Below, piece by piece: positions 22,408-32,233 of a DNA stretch of 64,000 bases (positions are counted from its first letter, which is position 1; every line of letters begins with the position of its first letter). The notes beneath the pieces are model-generated. The model was not told where the DNA came from. It searched no databases and was given only the letters and a program-made list of their open reading frames with translations. Source of the DNA: Tausonia pullulans (Eukaryota > Basidiomycota > Tremellomycetes > Cystofilobasidiales > Mrakiaceae); assembly GCA_951802195.1 (NCBI GenBank), contig OX637632.1, positions 310,001 through 374,000 of the forward strand. Reading direction: 5' to 3'. The position numbers and the translations under genes are program-made.

Positions 22408-25400
22408 ATGTCTCTCCCGCCCCATCCAGCAGCGGCGGCAGCCTTCCAGCTCCCACCCCATCCCTCCCACGGCGCTGTCCCGCCCCCAAGCTCGTGGACG
22501 ACCCACCTCCCACCGCCCACGGCCGGAGCCGGCGCCTCCTTGAGCAACAGCAACAGCAGCATACTCCCTCCTGTCCCGCCGCCTCCTTCCCATTCGTCGG
22601 CAGCAGCCTCGGGCGCCCCGATGATCATCACCTCGTCTGGACTCTCGAACCCAGCCAAGTCGACCGTCACCGCCGACGCAGACCCTCGCGGGGAGCGCGA
22701 GTGCGTTTCCCTGTCGTCCTTGACCTGTCCCCCGGCGCGTCCTGACCTCCCTCCCCTCTCAGTCCTATCGTCTTCGTCACCCCCAAGCCCGGGTTCGTTC
22801 TCAAGCAACCCGATGGCACCCCCCTCCTCCGGAAAGCCATCGAGCACGACCTCCTCGCTGCGCTCTTCGACGACCCGACGCGCGCGTTCACCCCGCCGGA
22901 GGAGCTCCCTCGACCGCCCAACTGGCCCGAGGGCGTCACCAAGGTCACGTTCGGGGAGCTCTATAGGCAGAGTGTCGCTTGGAGCGCAAAGGGCACCAAG
23001 GCGGGGAGGGAGAAGATGCTGGAGGAGCCGGAGGGCTTTGGGAGAGGTTGGAGCATGGTGAGTCGTGTCTCGTCTTCATCCCGCGCGCGGACTGGAGGAT
23101 ACAAGAGAGAGATGCGGGGGACGAGACTGGACTGAATGGGAGCGAGGCGGGCGATTCTCTATGTAGAAAGTAGACGGCGAGCCGCAGACTGGACGGATAC
23201 TCGTCTCCAGGATGGGGGAGGTGATGTACCAGCGCGTCGGTTGTGTGTCCAACTGTCTCGGTTACGCGGAGGCAGTCACCTGTTCGTCAACATGTGGCTA
23301 GTCCATGGATTTCCGTTAGCATGACTTCGGCTCTGCGATAGTCTGTCATGATGACAGCACGGCCTCTCCTACCTACGTCCACCAGAGGGGATCGATCACG
23401 CGTCGCGACGCGTCTCGCTCTCTTACCCTCATTCGCTGATGACCTGCCCTCCCATTCCAGCTCTGCCTGCTCGTCAACATCGGCAAGATTAACACGACCT
23501 TTGCATGTAGGTTCTAGTGGAAACTGCAGTCTTAGAGATTGACTGTTTGAACTGAACACGATCTTCTCCCTCAGTCTACCCGGAAATGCGGACCCTTCTT
23601 CGATCATACCACGCCGTCCCGTGCCTTCAACGGACTGCCTCGGCCAAGAAGAACATGCAGGTGTGTGCCATCTCTCGTCCTCTCCCTCGTCTACCTGCGT
23701 CTACGAAAGTCTACTTGCTGATCCATTTTTGCCAACAGGACGCGCCTCGAATGAAGGCCTCCCTCAAAGCTGTCCTGCTCGACCACGAGCGGCACGCCGT
23801 CCCATTCAACCTCTCCCAAGTCGAGCGCAAGCGGACGGAAAACCCACGTCTAGCAACCTCCATCGTCAACCTCATCTTCACCTTCATCTCCTCATCTGCC
23901 ATCCTCGGCCAGCGTCACCTCCCGTCACCCGTCGATTTCCTCGACCTCTTCCAGTCTGAGCCGCACCGGATCCCCTCCGCACAGCGGGCCCGCGCCATCC
24001 TCTGGCTCCTCTGGAGGTACTACGAGCCCCCTCCCAAGGACGGCAGCGAGCCGGTCAATCCCTTCGACGACGATCAAGCGAGGGCGAATCCCGGGTCGGC
24101 GCCCAGGCTGGATTTAGAAGGTGCCGAGGAGGGCCAAGAGAACGTCGATACGGACGAGGAGAGGGAGTTTGGCGAGGCGATGAAGCTTGCTAGGGAGGCG
24201 CATCTGTCAAAGACGAGGACGGAGGAGGAGGAGAGGAAGACGCTCGTCGCGGCGGGGATCCAAGTCCCTCAGAGTGCGGAGCTGTTTCTCTCTCTCTCTT
24301 TTCTCGCCAACTGACCACTGACGGTAGCACCTTACTCTCCCCTCTCGCTCTCAGAGAAGATCCAGGGCAAGAAGCGCAAGTTTCCCGACGTCTCGGTCGC
24401 AGGCGGCGGCTCCTCGCGCTCGCCGGCCCCCTCTTCTGCCGGCGGAGGCGGAGGCGATGAGCTCGACGAGGAGCTCGATGCGCTCGTCGCCTCGGATGCT
24501 GCAGCTGCCGCGGCGAGGAAGGCTGCTCGCCGGGAGGCGCTGATGGACTTTGACGATGACGATGATGGCAGCGAAGGGGACGATGGACCTGGGTGGGCCG
24601 TCGGTGGGCAACATGATGACGAGCTGGAGGAGGAGGAGCATGACGACTCGAGGAGGCCGTTCCCGCCGGCGTCAGCGCCGGGGGTGCCATCCCTCGGGTA
24701 CCAGCCGACGCAGGTCCATCACTACGCGCCGCTGACGTCGTCCCAGGGGAGCTACGCTGCCGGTGGGGTAGCGGGTGGCACCGGTGGATCCGGATCCGCA
24801 GCGATGGAGGTCGACGAGCTCGAGGACGAGATTGACGAGCTAGGAGGGGACGAACCGGCGCCTCATCCTTCCACTACAGCTGCTTCTCTCTCTGCATCGA
24901 CGAAGATGAGCCCGGCGCCCTCGCCAGCGACGGCGGCGTCTGCTCCAAGCGGGACGGGACCCCCTAAGCGCGCTCCGAGGAACGTGCCCCCGCCGACCCT
25001 CTCGGGTCCTGGTGCGTCCGTCCAGCTGGGCATTGGAAGGCGCCGCAGCGGCCGGTCGCCGGGGTTCCAAGGTGAGGGGGACGGTGAGGGCGAGAGCGGT
25101 GGGGAGGACGAGATCGACGAGCTTGAGTCGGAGGACGAGGAAGACGGGCTTCCGGCGGCGGACGACGAGACGATCCTGGAGGAGGAGCCAGAAGTCGATG
25201 AGCGTACGTTCCTCTCTTCTTCCCTTCTCTCCAAGAGTGCCTATCTGAACCCTTCCCCTCGCTCGTTTCCCAGCTCCACCCCCGAAGAAGCCAAAGCGCG
25301 ACTCCAGGCCCCTGCGCGCTGCCTGGGCTCGCGCCCTCGAGACTCTCCACGCGCCGTTCGAGCCGTCGGACAATGACGAGGACGACGAGGACGACCTCCC

Positions 25401-25736
25401 GGAGCTCCGGCAACGGGTTGAAGTTGCAAGGAGGGTCCGGATGAACCAGAGGGAGCGCGATGGCGATCTCGCCGATGTCAAGCCAGTGGAGAAGACGGAG
25501 GGGCAGCAGGAGAAACTGCAGAAGAGCAACGGGGTCGTCGCCCCTGAGGCTCTGGCTGTTGGGGACGGGGGAGCAGTGGCGTCCAAATTCCGACTCGACC
25601 TGTCGGGGAGCATTGGAAGGAACACGCTTGAGGTGGGCCGACTTGTCTGTCTCGCGAGACCTTTTTTTCTTCCTAATCGGACGCTGACCCCTGTTCTGTG
25701 TTTTGATTATTATTCTATAAGGCGCTCCTCAACTGA
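22408..25736 (+). CDS. IES1: Ies1-like subunit of the INO80 chromatin-remodelling complex
   Basis: Eight exons: 22408-22700, 22764-23058, 23461-23506, 23575-23660, 23739-24273, 24355-25203, 25274-25632 and 25722-25736. The last exon is 15 bases (ALLN and TGA). The total is 826 codons. The conserved N-terminal half carries the Ies1 blocks: FVTPKPGFVLKQPDGTPL, LLAALFDDPTRAFTPP, then LCLLVNIGKINTTFAFYPEM split over two exons. RTLLRSYHAVPCLQ, NMQDAPRMKASLKAVLL, PTSIVNLIF-like RLATSIVNLIFTFIS and ARAILWLLWRYYE follow. The C-terminal half is low-complexity and strongly acidic, with repeated DEIDEL-type motifs and a KKRKFPD basic patch, as expected of a nuclear protein. The second intron is unusually long (23059-23460, 402 bases). 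In the family Ies1 is a nuclear INO80 subunit contacting nucleosomes; that role is inferred by homology. Confidence 0.83.
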
Positions 25737-25884
25737 TCCAGAGCAGCAGCAGCAGCAGTAGGAGCCGAACTCCCCCTTCCTTTGTAATGACCGCCTGTCT
25801 TATTTAGCTATTTTTTTCGTTTCACGAGCGCGAGGTGGTTCGGTGGTGGGTTGGTGCATACATCGCACTGCAAAACGAAAGTCT

Positions 25885-26031
25885 CTAAGCTTCAACGCCA
25901 GCCTTCTTCTCCTCGCCCTCGCCCTCACCCTCGCCCTCCTTCGTGGCACCCTCTTCCCGCGTCGCCTTGGTCTCTTGTTCCTTCGACTCGGCATCTGTTC
26001 GGGCGAACGAGGAGGGAGAGGAAGACCCCAT
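25885..26031 (-). CDS. Possible 48-residue acidic small protein
   Basis: An ATG at 26031 opens a minus-strand frame of 48 codons ending in TAG at 25885. It reads as a Ser-rich start followed by a Glu/Gly/Lys-rich tail (KEGEGEGEGEEKKAGVEA). It lies between the convergent 3' ends of IES1 (stop 25736) and MDJ1 (stop 26123), just downstream of MDJ1 on the same strand. The base before the ATG is close to a possible splice acceptor (TTGCTGACAG), so it could be a terminal exon of an alternative MDJ1 transcript. It could equally be untranslated. The repeated GAG/GGC codons may reflect simple repeat DNA. The rest of 25737-26122 shows nothing else. Confidence 0.2.
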   Translation of the reverse strand: MGSSSPSSFARTDAESKEQETKATREEGATKEGEGEGEGEEKKAGVEA

Positions 26032-26122
26032 CAGCTGTCAGCAAGACCGCTCTGAAGAAAAGGACGATCGCCGCACAGTGTTCTTCTGAGATCGTCCGCG
26101 TCCACGTCCACCGCCCGCCTCC

Positions 26123-28217
26123 TCATTTCGAGCGGTGATCGCCATCAGGGTTCGGCGGCGGGTCGAGCCAGTCCGCGAACTTCTTGAGAGATGTCTCGAA
26201 CCAGCCCTTTTGAGGCGGCTCGACGTCCTTGGGCTCGAGGACGGGCGGCTTCTTCTCCTTCTGCTGCTGCTGCTGCTGGGTAGTACTGGAGGAGGAATGA
26301 TACGAACCTGACTTGGAAGTGGTAGTGGAAGAGGAGGACGAGGGCGATGACGTGGCGTTCGGGAAAACGTAGGGCTTCGACGGGGTGACGTAGTCGGGCT
26401 TGAAGGTGTTGGCGAACGCCTCGAGGATCGCACGCTGGTCCATTGTGAGAAGTCTTGTGAGAGGTTCACCGTTGTCAGCTAAAAGGGAGATGATGAGGAT
26501 AGCATGCAGGAGCGGGACCCACTTTGGCACGTCGAGCGCATATTCAATGATGAGGTCACCCTTCTTGGACCTCCGGTTGACGGCACTGGCGACACCCCGT
26601 CCCTCGAGCACACTCTGCTGGCCGTGCTGAGTTCCAGGCTTGACCTTGATCTCGGCCTTGCCCTCGAGCGTGGGGACCGTGACCTGGCCACCAAGGATGG
26701 CGGTATAGACGGGGATCCGGGCCGTGTGGTAGATGTTGGAGCCCTGGCGACGGAACTCGCGCGAGGGGAGGACCTGCACCCGGACGAGGAGGTCGCCGGC
26801 GGGTCCGTTGCCCGTGAGCGGGAGGTCGCCGGACTTCTCCAGTCGGAGAGACATGCCGTCGTCGATCCCTGGAGGGGGTGGAAATGTTAGCTCTCCCCGG
26901 AGCGCCCTGAGATGCTCTCGCTGACCGCCGTGGACGCACCTGGCGGAATGTCAAATTTCTGAGTCTTCCTCTCCCTCACGCGCCCCGCACCAGAGCACGT
27001 GCCGCACTCCTGGCCAGCGGGGATGACGCTTCCCACACCGTTACAGGCGTTGCAAGCGCTCTGCATCTGGAACCCGCTCTGGATGACAAACGTCCGCTGG
27101 CCCGTCCCCTTGCAAGCCCTGCACGTCTCCTTCTTGGCCTTGGCCTTCATTCCCGAGCCCGCGCAGGTCCCGCACTCGACGACAGGCGTCGTCTGGACGG
27201 TCCGCGAGACACCCTGGCAGGCCTCGAGGAACGAGATGGTCACCGAGGCCTCAATGTCGTCGCCCTTGAACGACCGAGATGCCCGGCCGCCCATGCCTCC
27301 ACCGCCGAAGGCGCCGAAGAGGGAGGAGAAGAGGTCGCCCGTCGGACCCCCACCCATACCGGCGCCGAAGGAGCTGTCGCCGCCGAACGAGAAGCCTCCG
27401 GCGCCAAAGGGCGAGCCGCCGCCACCGCCGAAGTTGGGGTTGAAGTTGGGGTCCTGGGAGGCCGAGCCGTACGAGTCGTAGGCGGCACGCTTGCTCTCGT
27501 CAGAGAGGGTCTGGAGATAAGAGAGTGGGCGGTGAGTTAGGGCGTCGGCAGGAGACAAGGCAGGCCGGCCAGCGACGAACGTCATACGCGGCCTGAATGT
27601 CGATAAACTTTTCCTTTGCGCCCTTTTCCTTGTTCTGGTCAGGATGGAACTGCTTGGCGAGCTGCGAAGAGAGGGTCGAGAACGAAAGGCGTCAATATCT
27701 CGACGAAAGCAGCGACAGCGAGACCCATGCGCGGGCGTAAGCTAGCCCGGATTCATCCGCTCACCTGGTAGTATTGCTTTTTGATGTCATTCGCCGAGGC
27801 CTTGGAGTCGACGCCCAGGACTTTGTACGGGTCCTTGGGCGCCGCTGCCTGCTGTGGTCGCGACGAGTGGAAGGACCGCTGGAAGGCGGGCGGGGCGGGG
27901 GGAGGGGGCAGGCAAAAGGAAGCCCGGAGGCGACGTCAGTGGTTCGCTCGAGCTGAGGAGACAGGGAGGACGACGCCGGGGCGCACCCTCTGGAACGACA
28001 AGCGCTCCCGAAGCGGAGGAGAGGCCGGCCTGGCGGAGGACGAGGTAGACGCAAAGCCGCGGGCTAAGGACGACGGGGGCGAGGCTGAGGAGGAGGAGCT
28101 CGACGCGACCGATGAGGCAGGAACGGCAGGAGCAGCAGAGCCCGGGGTGGAGGCGGCAGCGGAAGAGGAGGCCGTCGAGACGAGAAGCCTCGGCGAGAGC
28201 GGGAAGCGGGGGGGCAT
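26123..28217 (-). CDS. MDJ1: Mitochondrial DnaJ/Hsp40 co-chaperone
   Basis: Partner of mitochondrial Hsp70 in protein folding. Six exons on the minus strand: 28217-27987, 27878-27765, 27661-27581, 27510-26940, 26868-26523 and 26453-26123 (TGA), giving 557 residues. The start gives a Ser/Arg/Ala-rich, acid-poor presequence (MPPRFPLSPRLLVSTASS); an earlier in-frame ATG at 28271 would add acidic residues and was not used. The J domain begins near residue 93 (DPYKVLGV), with HPD at about 121-123. A Gly/Phe-rich linker (about 163-216) is followed by four zinc motifs, CGTCAGSG, CRACKGTG, CNACNGVG and CGTCSGAG (about 255-318), and the C-terminal substrate domain. The tail has a Ser and Gln-rich stretch, then KGWFETSLKKFADWL. 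This is a full type I J-protein; the presequence and position in the family point to the mitochondrial matrix. Confidence 0.93.
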
Positions 28218-28339
28218 GGTTGTCGGGCTGAGTCTAGGGTCGTCTAATAGCTGGAGGGGCCCAGTGGGCAATGAGTTCGAGAAGGGGGGTCGTGGGCGAA
28301 TCGAGGTGGTGGTCGACGAAAGAACAGGGCGTTTTCGGC

Positions 28340-28347
28340 TTCTAGAA
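28340..28347. promoter_or_regulatory. Candidate heat-shock element TTCTAGAA
   Basis: The inverted pair TTC-nn-GAA is the core of a heat-shock factor site. A further TTC lies just upstream (TTCGGCTTCTAGAA). It sits in front of a gene for a mitochondrial chaperone, a typical heat-shock factor target. Only the match is seen; binding is inferred. Confidence 0.35.
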
Positions 28348-28542
28348 CCGCCGTCGTCTTTCTGCCGCCTCTGTGCTCGTCGTTCGTCGTTGAACGCCCG
28401 AACCCCCGTGCCATGTCCGAAGGAGACGAGGAGACAGACAGGTCGGCCAGGTCGACGTCAGACGCTCACCGCCACCGCACGCATTTTTGTTCCTTCGACC
28501 TCAGTCGCGTGCCTGGTCCGTTTGGTTGGACCGTTGGCTTTC

Positions 28543-28590
28543 GTCTCTCTGCCCGTCTCTCTGCCCGTCTCTCTGCCCGTCTCTCTGCCC
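28543..28590 (+). repeat. Four tandem copies of a 12-base unit (GTCTCTCTGCCC)
   Basis: Four perfect head-to-tail copies of a pyrimidine-rich unit end 55 bases before the methyltransferase ATG, so they fall in its promoter or leader. They extend the general C/T bias of leaders in this genome by slippage. Confidence 0.9.
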
Positions 28591-28645
28591 GTCGCTGTTG
28601 TCCCAACGGTCTCTAGTCGCGTGCAGCCTCGACGCTCAGGCAACC

Positions 28646-30205
28646 ATGCCTCTCCCACCAGCTCCTACCGCCCTCCGGACTCTCGCCCTTCAGTACGCCG
28701 CGCTCGAGCCCCTCCATGCACTCTCCTTCCCCCCGGCACTCGACCTCGCGCGCGCACAGCCGTTCCTCGTCGCGCATACGCTCGACGAACCGACGCTCGT
28801 TCAATACCCGCCCGCGGCGTCTTACCGGCGGGCGTTCCTGAAAGCACTCGTAGATCGGCTTGAGCAGGGTGTTAGGGAGTCCGATGAGGAGGAGGAACTG
28901 GTGCGTCTTTCACGTGGCAATAGGAGGGAGGAGGGAGTGGGGGGTTTGTTCATTGTGCCGGCGTGGCGAAATTACTCGCCGTGCCTGACGCATCCATCCC
29001 CGCATCAGCATTCTTTCCTTCCCCATTTGTAGTCTGACGACACGTGGTAATTTTATACAGGAGGTCGATGAGGCCATCCTCTCTTTCTACCTCGACGCCA
29101 TGGCACTCTCGGCCTCCGCACCAGTCGATGCTCCACCAGGGCCGTCGTACAAGACGTTCTTCTTCCCCTCGCCCTCTTCTCCAATACACGATACATCATC
29201 ATGGGACGATGCAGAGCGAATGCAGCACATCACTCTGCTCGAGGAACGCAAGACGATCCAGGCGGGCACGACGGGCTTGAGGACGTGGGGCGCGTCGTGC
29301 GTCCCGTCTTCTCTCCCTCTCCTAATGTTCTCTTATTGACGTGGCGGCTTCCTCTGTACATAGCCTTCGGCTAGCAGAATACCTTCTCGAAGATAGCTCT
29401 CGACTAGGCGAAACCGGGGACGTCCTTGAGCTCGGCGCAGGCGTCGGGTTCTTAGGCACTTTCATTGGCAGACTTCTGAGTTCCTCTCGCTCCTTCACCT
29501 CCTCTTCTGGTCAGGAGAAGTCTCTTCAGAGGAATGTGATCCTTACGGATTTCGATTCGCGCGTCCTTGAAGGGCTCGAGAGCAACCTCCGGCTGAGTAC
29601 GTTTCGCCTACTACTCGCACCTCCGTTCAGCACCGACTGATGACCTCGTTTACCATAAGACGATCTCGACCCCGCAACGGTCCGATCCGAGCGACTCGAC
29701 TGGATGGAACCCCTCCCCGAGGATCTCGTGCCCTCGCTCATCCTTGCGGCCGACGTGGTGCGACCTGTCTCTTGTGTCTCTTTGTGCACACGCCTTCTCG
29801 CTAACGCCAGCTGCATCCTGATATCCACGCAAGGTTTACGACCCCTCGCTTGTCCCTCCGCTCGTCGAGACCCTGTCAACGCTCCTCCATCGACAGTGGC
29901 CTCCTTCGTCTGCCGGGCAGTCCCGACCCGAGGCGCTCGTGGCCTCGACGATCCGCAACGCCACGACCTTCGCTCTCTTCCGATCCAGTGCTGGTTCGTC
30001 TCTCGGGTCCCATCCCTGTCGGGTGTGTGGGTAGGTGCAGGGTGGGCTGATTCGCTCACTCGCAGAGGCCGCTGGCCTGGAAACGACGGAGCTCGCACTC
30101 CCCTCGGGACCGAGGGTCTTCTGGGGGTGTGGTGAGGGCAGGAAGGCCAGGGAAGGAGAGAGGGAGGAAGTCGTTTTGTTGAGGTTGAGGGCGAAGACTG
30201 GATAA
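28646..30205 (+). CDS. EFM3: FAM86/EFM3-type protein-lysine methyltransferase (eEF2 lysine)
   Basis: Seven-beta-strand SAM-dependent methyltransferase (Methyltransf_16 group). Six exons: 28646-28900, 29061-29296, 29364-29596, 29660-29757, 29834-29993 and 30066-30205 (TAA), 373 residues. The N-terminal FAM86-like region includes SYKTFFFPSPSSP, a segment found in EFM3/EEF2KMT proteins. GTTGLRTWGAS precedes motif I, VLELGAGVGFLG. Then come NVILTDFDSRVLEGLESNL (motif II region), LDWMEP, and LILAADVVYDPSLVPPLVETL, the DxxY-type block of this family. The known member methylates elongation factor 2 on one lysine in the cytoplasm; substrate here is inferred. Its 3' end lies 210 bases from the convergent IMP4 stop. 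Confidence 0.84.
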
Positions 30206-30414
30206 GGGGGGGGATCGATGCGCTTGCGGTCGGATTCGTGCGAATGTGGGAAAGGTCATGCGAGAGACAAAGAGAGAAGACCGATGATGCAGAGGGAGGG
30301 AGCTATAGGGTGACAGAAGAGACACAGAGGGAGGAACACGGAGGATGCGAAAGAATGCACGAAAGAACAGTGGAGAGGAAGCAAGAGACAAGCGGGAGAG
30401 ACAAGATAACCTGC

Positions 30415-31810
30415 TCAAAGAGCCTTGCGCTTCCTCGCCGTCCGCTGATACGGCCGGAGGACCCACTCAAGATCGGCCTCATTCTGCTCGATCGTTCCCT
30501 GTCGGATCTCGTACGCTGTGCGGGAGGAAGAAGGGGAGAGTCAGGACAATGTTTGCACCCGCAGAGTATAGGGGGCGAGAGAAGGCGAGCACGCACGCTT
30601 CATGTCAAACCGCGGGCCGACCTCGGCGAGCTCGACGGACTTGTGCGACGTCTTGAGGAAGACGTGATGCCTGTGGAGTGTCCAACACGATAGGTAAGTC
30701 TAGTGTGCACAGCTGAGGGAAGAGGCGCACGACACCTACCGGAACGAGACGAAGTCGCCCTCGTTGGCAAACGTCATGGCGCGCTTCGAGTCCTCCTTCG
30801 GGACAGGGAAGAGGTATCGGAGGACGTCCATAACGCGCTTGCCGAGCTTGGACTCAAAGCCGTCGAAGATGAGGTGCGGGTACTGCTCCGAGACGGTCGA
30901 GGTCGAGTGCGAGGCAATGTCGTGCCGGAGGACGACGTTGTGGAGGGTGAAGTAGACCGTCGGACCGTGGGGGAAGTGGGAGACGATGAGAGCGTCTAAT
31001 CAAAAAGTATCGAGGGACAAGTCAGGAGTGGGCGAAAGGGAGCCTGGGGGGGAGAACAACGCGCCATAACTGACCAGGGACACCACGGTGCTCGTGGACA
31101 ACAACGAGGTCGGTGACTTCGTTTGCTCGGCAAGCCTCTGCAAGCTCCTTAACGACATAGTTTCCTCGGTTTATCCGGTGGGCGTTCGGGAAGACAAGCC
31201 GAAGCTCCTTGGAGAACTGGAGGAGCTTCGACGACGGGTCGCGCGACGTCGTGAGGAGAATCTTGGGGTCGTAGATGCCGGCGCGAGAATACTCGTCGTC
31301 GACATGGTCCGTAGGATCTGGAAAAGGAGAGAGGGCATATCAGCGTATGAGCAGAAACGAGCAACAAGGTGGATTGAATCGGTCGGCCTGCTGAAGAAGA
31401 CGCGACAGTGTGCGCGCGTTTCTCTCTCTTTAGACGTAGACCGCGTGTTGCACGCGCCTACAGACACTCGGAACCCTTCGTCACTGTACAAATACAGCTG
31501 ACCCTTTCTAGTTTCCTCGGAAGTATGAGCTAAGCACTCACCAGTCTGAGCCTCGTCCCTCCGAAGGTCGGCACCCATCTGCCTCGCGTCGTTCCTCAGC
31601 TCGGTCGGGAGCTGCTTGCCCTGGGCGAGAGCGTCCTTCATCTTCTGCTTCTTGTCGAAGATCTGCCGCTCCTGCGTTTCGGCGGCCTTCTTGTACATGT
31701 ACTCGCGGCGTTCGCGGGCCTGTCGGCGGATCTGGAGTAGGGGCGGGGCGTCAGGTAGGCGGAGTAGGGTATACTAGAAGACGCCTGGCCGTGGAACGAG
31801 GGCGGACCAT
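30415..31810 (-). CDS. IMP4: U3 snoRNP protein Imp4 (Brix domain)
   Basis: Component of the small-subunit processome, where Imp4 helps U3 snoRNA pair with pre-rRNA in the nucleolus. Exons on the minus strand: 31810-31808, 31731-31542, 31317-31075, 30995-30740, 30670-30597 and 30515-30415 (TGA), 288 residues, the usual Imp4 size. The first coding exon is the start codon alone: ATG is followed at once by donor GTCCGC, and the next exon begins [18 protein letters not shown], the family N-terminus. Brix blocks follow: [60 protein letters not shown], and near the end [16 protein letters not shown] and a basic tail TARKRKAL. Divergent to BUD22 across a short promoter. Confidence 0.93.
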
Positions 31811-32233
31811 AGTGGGCAAATGGAGGAGAGGGCTGTTCCGAGAAAGGCGAGGCGAGGATTAAACTTTAGAGAGAGCGACTAGAGCGAGGAGCCGGGAAGA
31901 ATACGAGTTGGAGGTTGGAGCTCACAGAGCAAGAAGGGGAGAAGGAGCCCGATGTTCGAAATCTGAGAGGCTCATATAGGTCCATGCGTGCGCCATCTGA
32001 CTTTACATTCTTTCTTCCTCTTGGCAGCAAGAACGCATTCAAGCTAAGTATAAGTGATGAGCTTACATTCCATCGGCCTGGTGACACGATAGCTTGGAGA
32101 AATGCGCAGGTGAAGGCGCGAAACTCGATGCAGGTAGTCGAGCGACTAGGAGACAGACAGCTCGCTCTCGGCTCGACGCGCGACCTTCCTTGAAACGACC
32201 ACCAAAGAACACCTCTCAACCCCTCCCTTTCCC
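31811..32233. promoter_or_regulatory. Bidirectional promoter of IMP4 (-) and BUD22 (+) with a PAC-like motif
   Basis: 423 bases serve two genes of 18S rRNA processing. GTGATGAGCT at 32054-32063 differs by one base from GCGATGAGCT, the PAC motif of yeast ribosome-biogenesis promoters. It lies 171 bases before the BUD22 ATG and 244 bases from the IMP4 ATG. Use of the motif in this fungus is inferred. Confidence 0.45.

Larger units (their letters stand above)
28218..28645. promoter_or_regulatory. Divergent promoter of MDJ1 (-) and the methyltransferase gene (+)
   Basis: 428 bases between two start codons. Holds a TTCTAGAA element at 28340-28347, about 125 bases upstream of the MDJ1 start, and a four-copy 12-base repeat at 28543-28590 close to the methyltransferase start. 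Confidence 0.5.

Noticed and set aside
23348-23439. Box C/D snoRNA in the 402-base second intron of IES1 (ATGATGA at 23348-23354, CTGA at 23436-23439).
   Set aside because: Box spacing is plausible, but the terminal stem is only about three pairs with a bulge, no C'/D' pair was found and no rRNA guide match could be shown by eye.
28217-28271. Starting MDJ1 at the upstream ATG at 28271.
   Set aside because: The added residues contain a DDP acidic stretch that does not suit a mitochondrial presequence; the ATG at 28217 gives a typical one.
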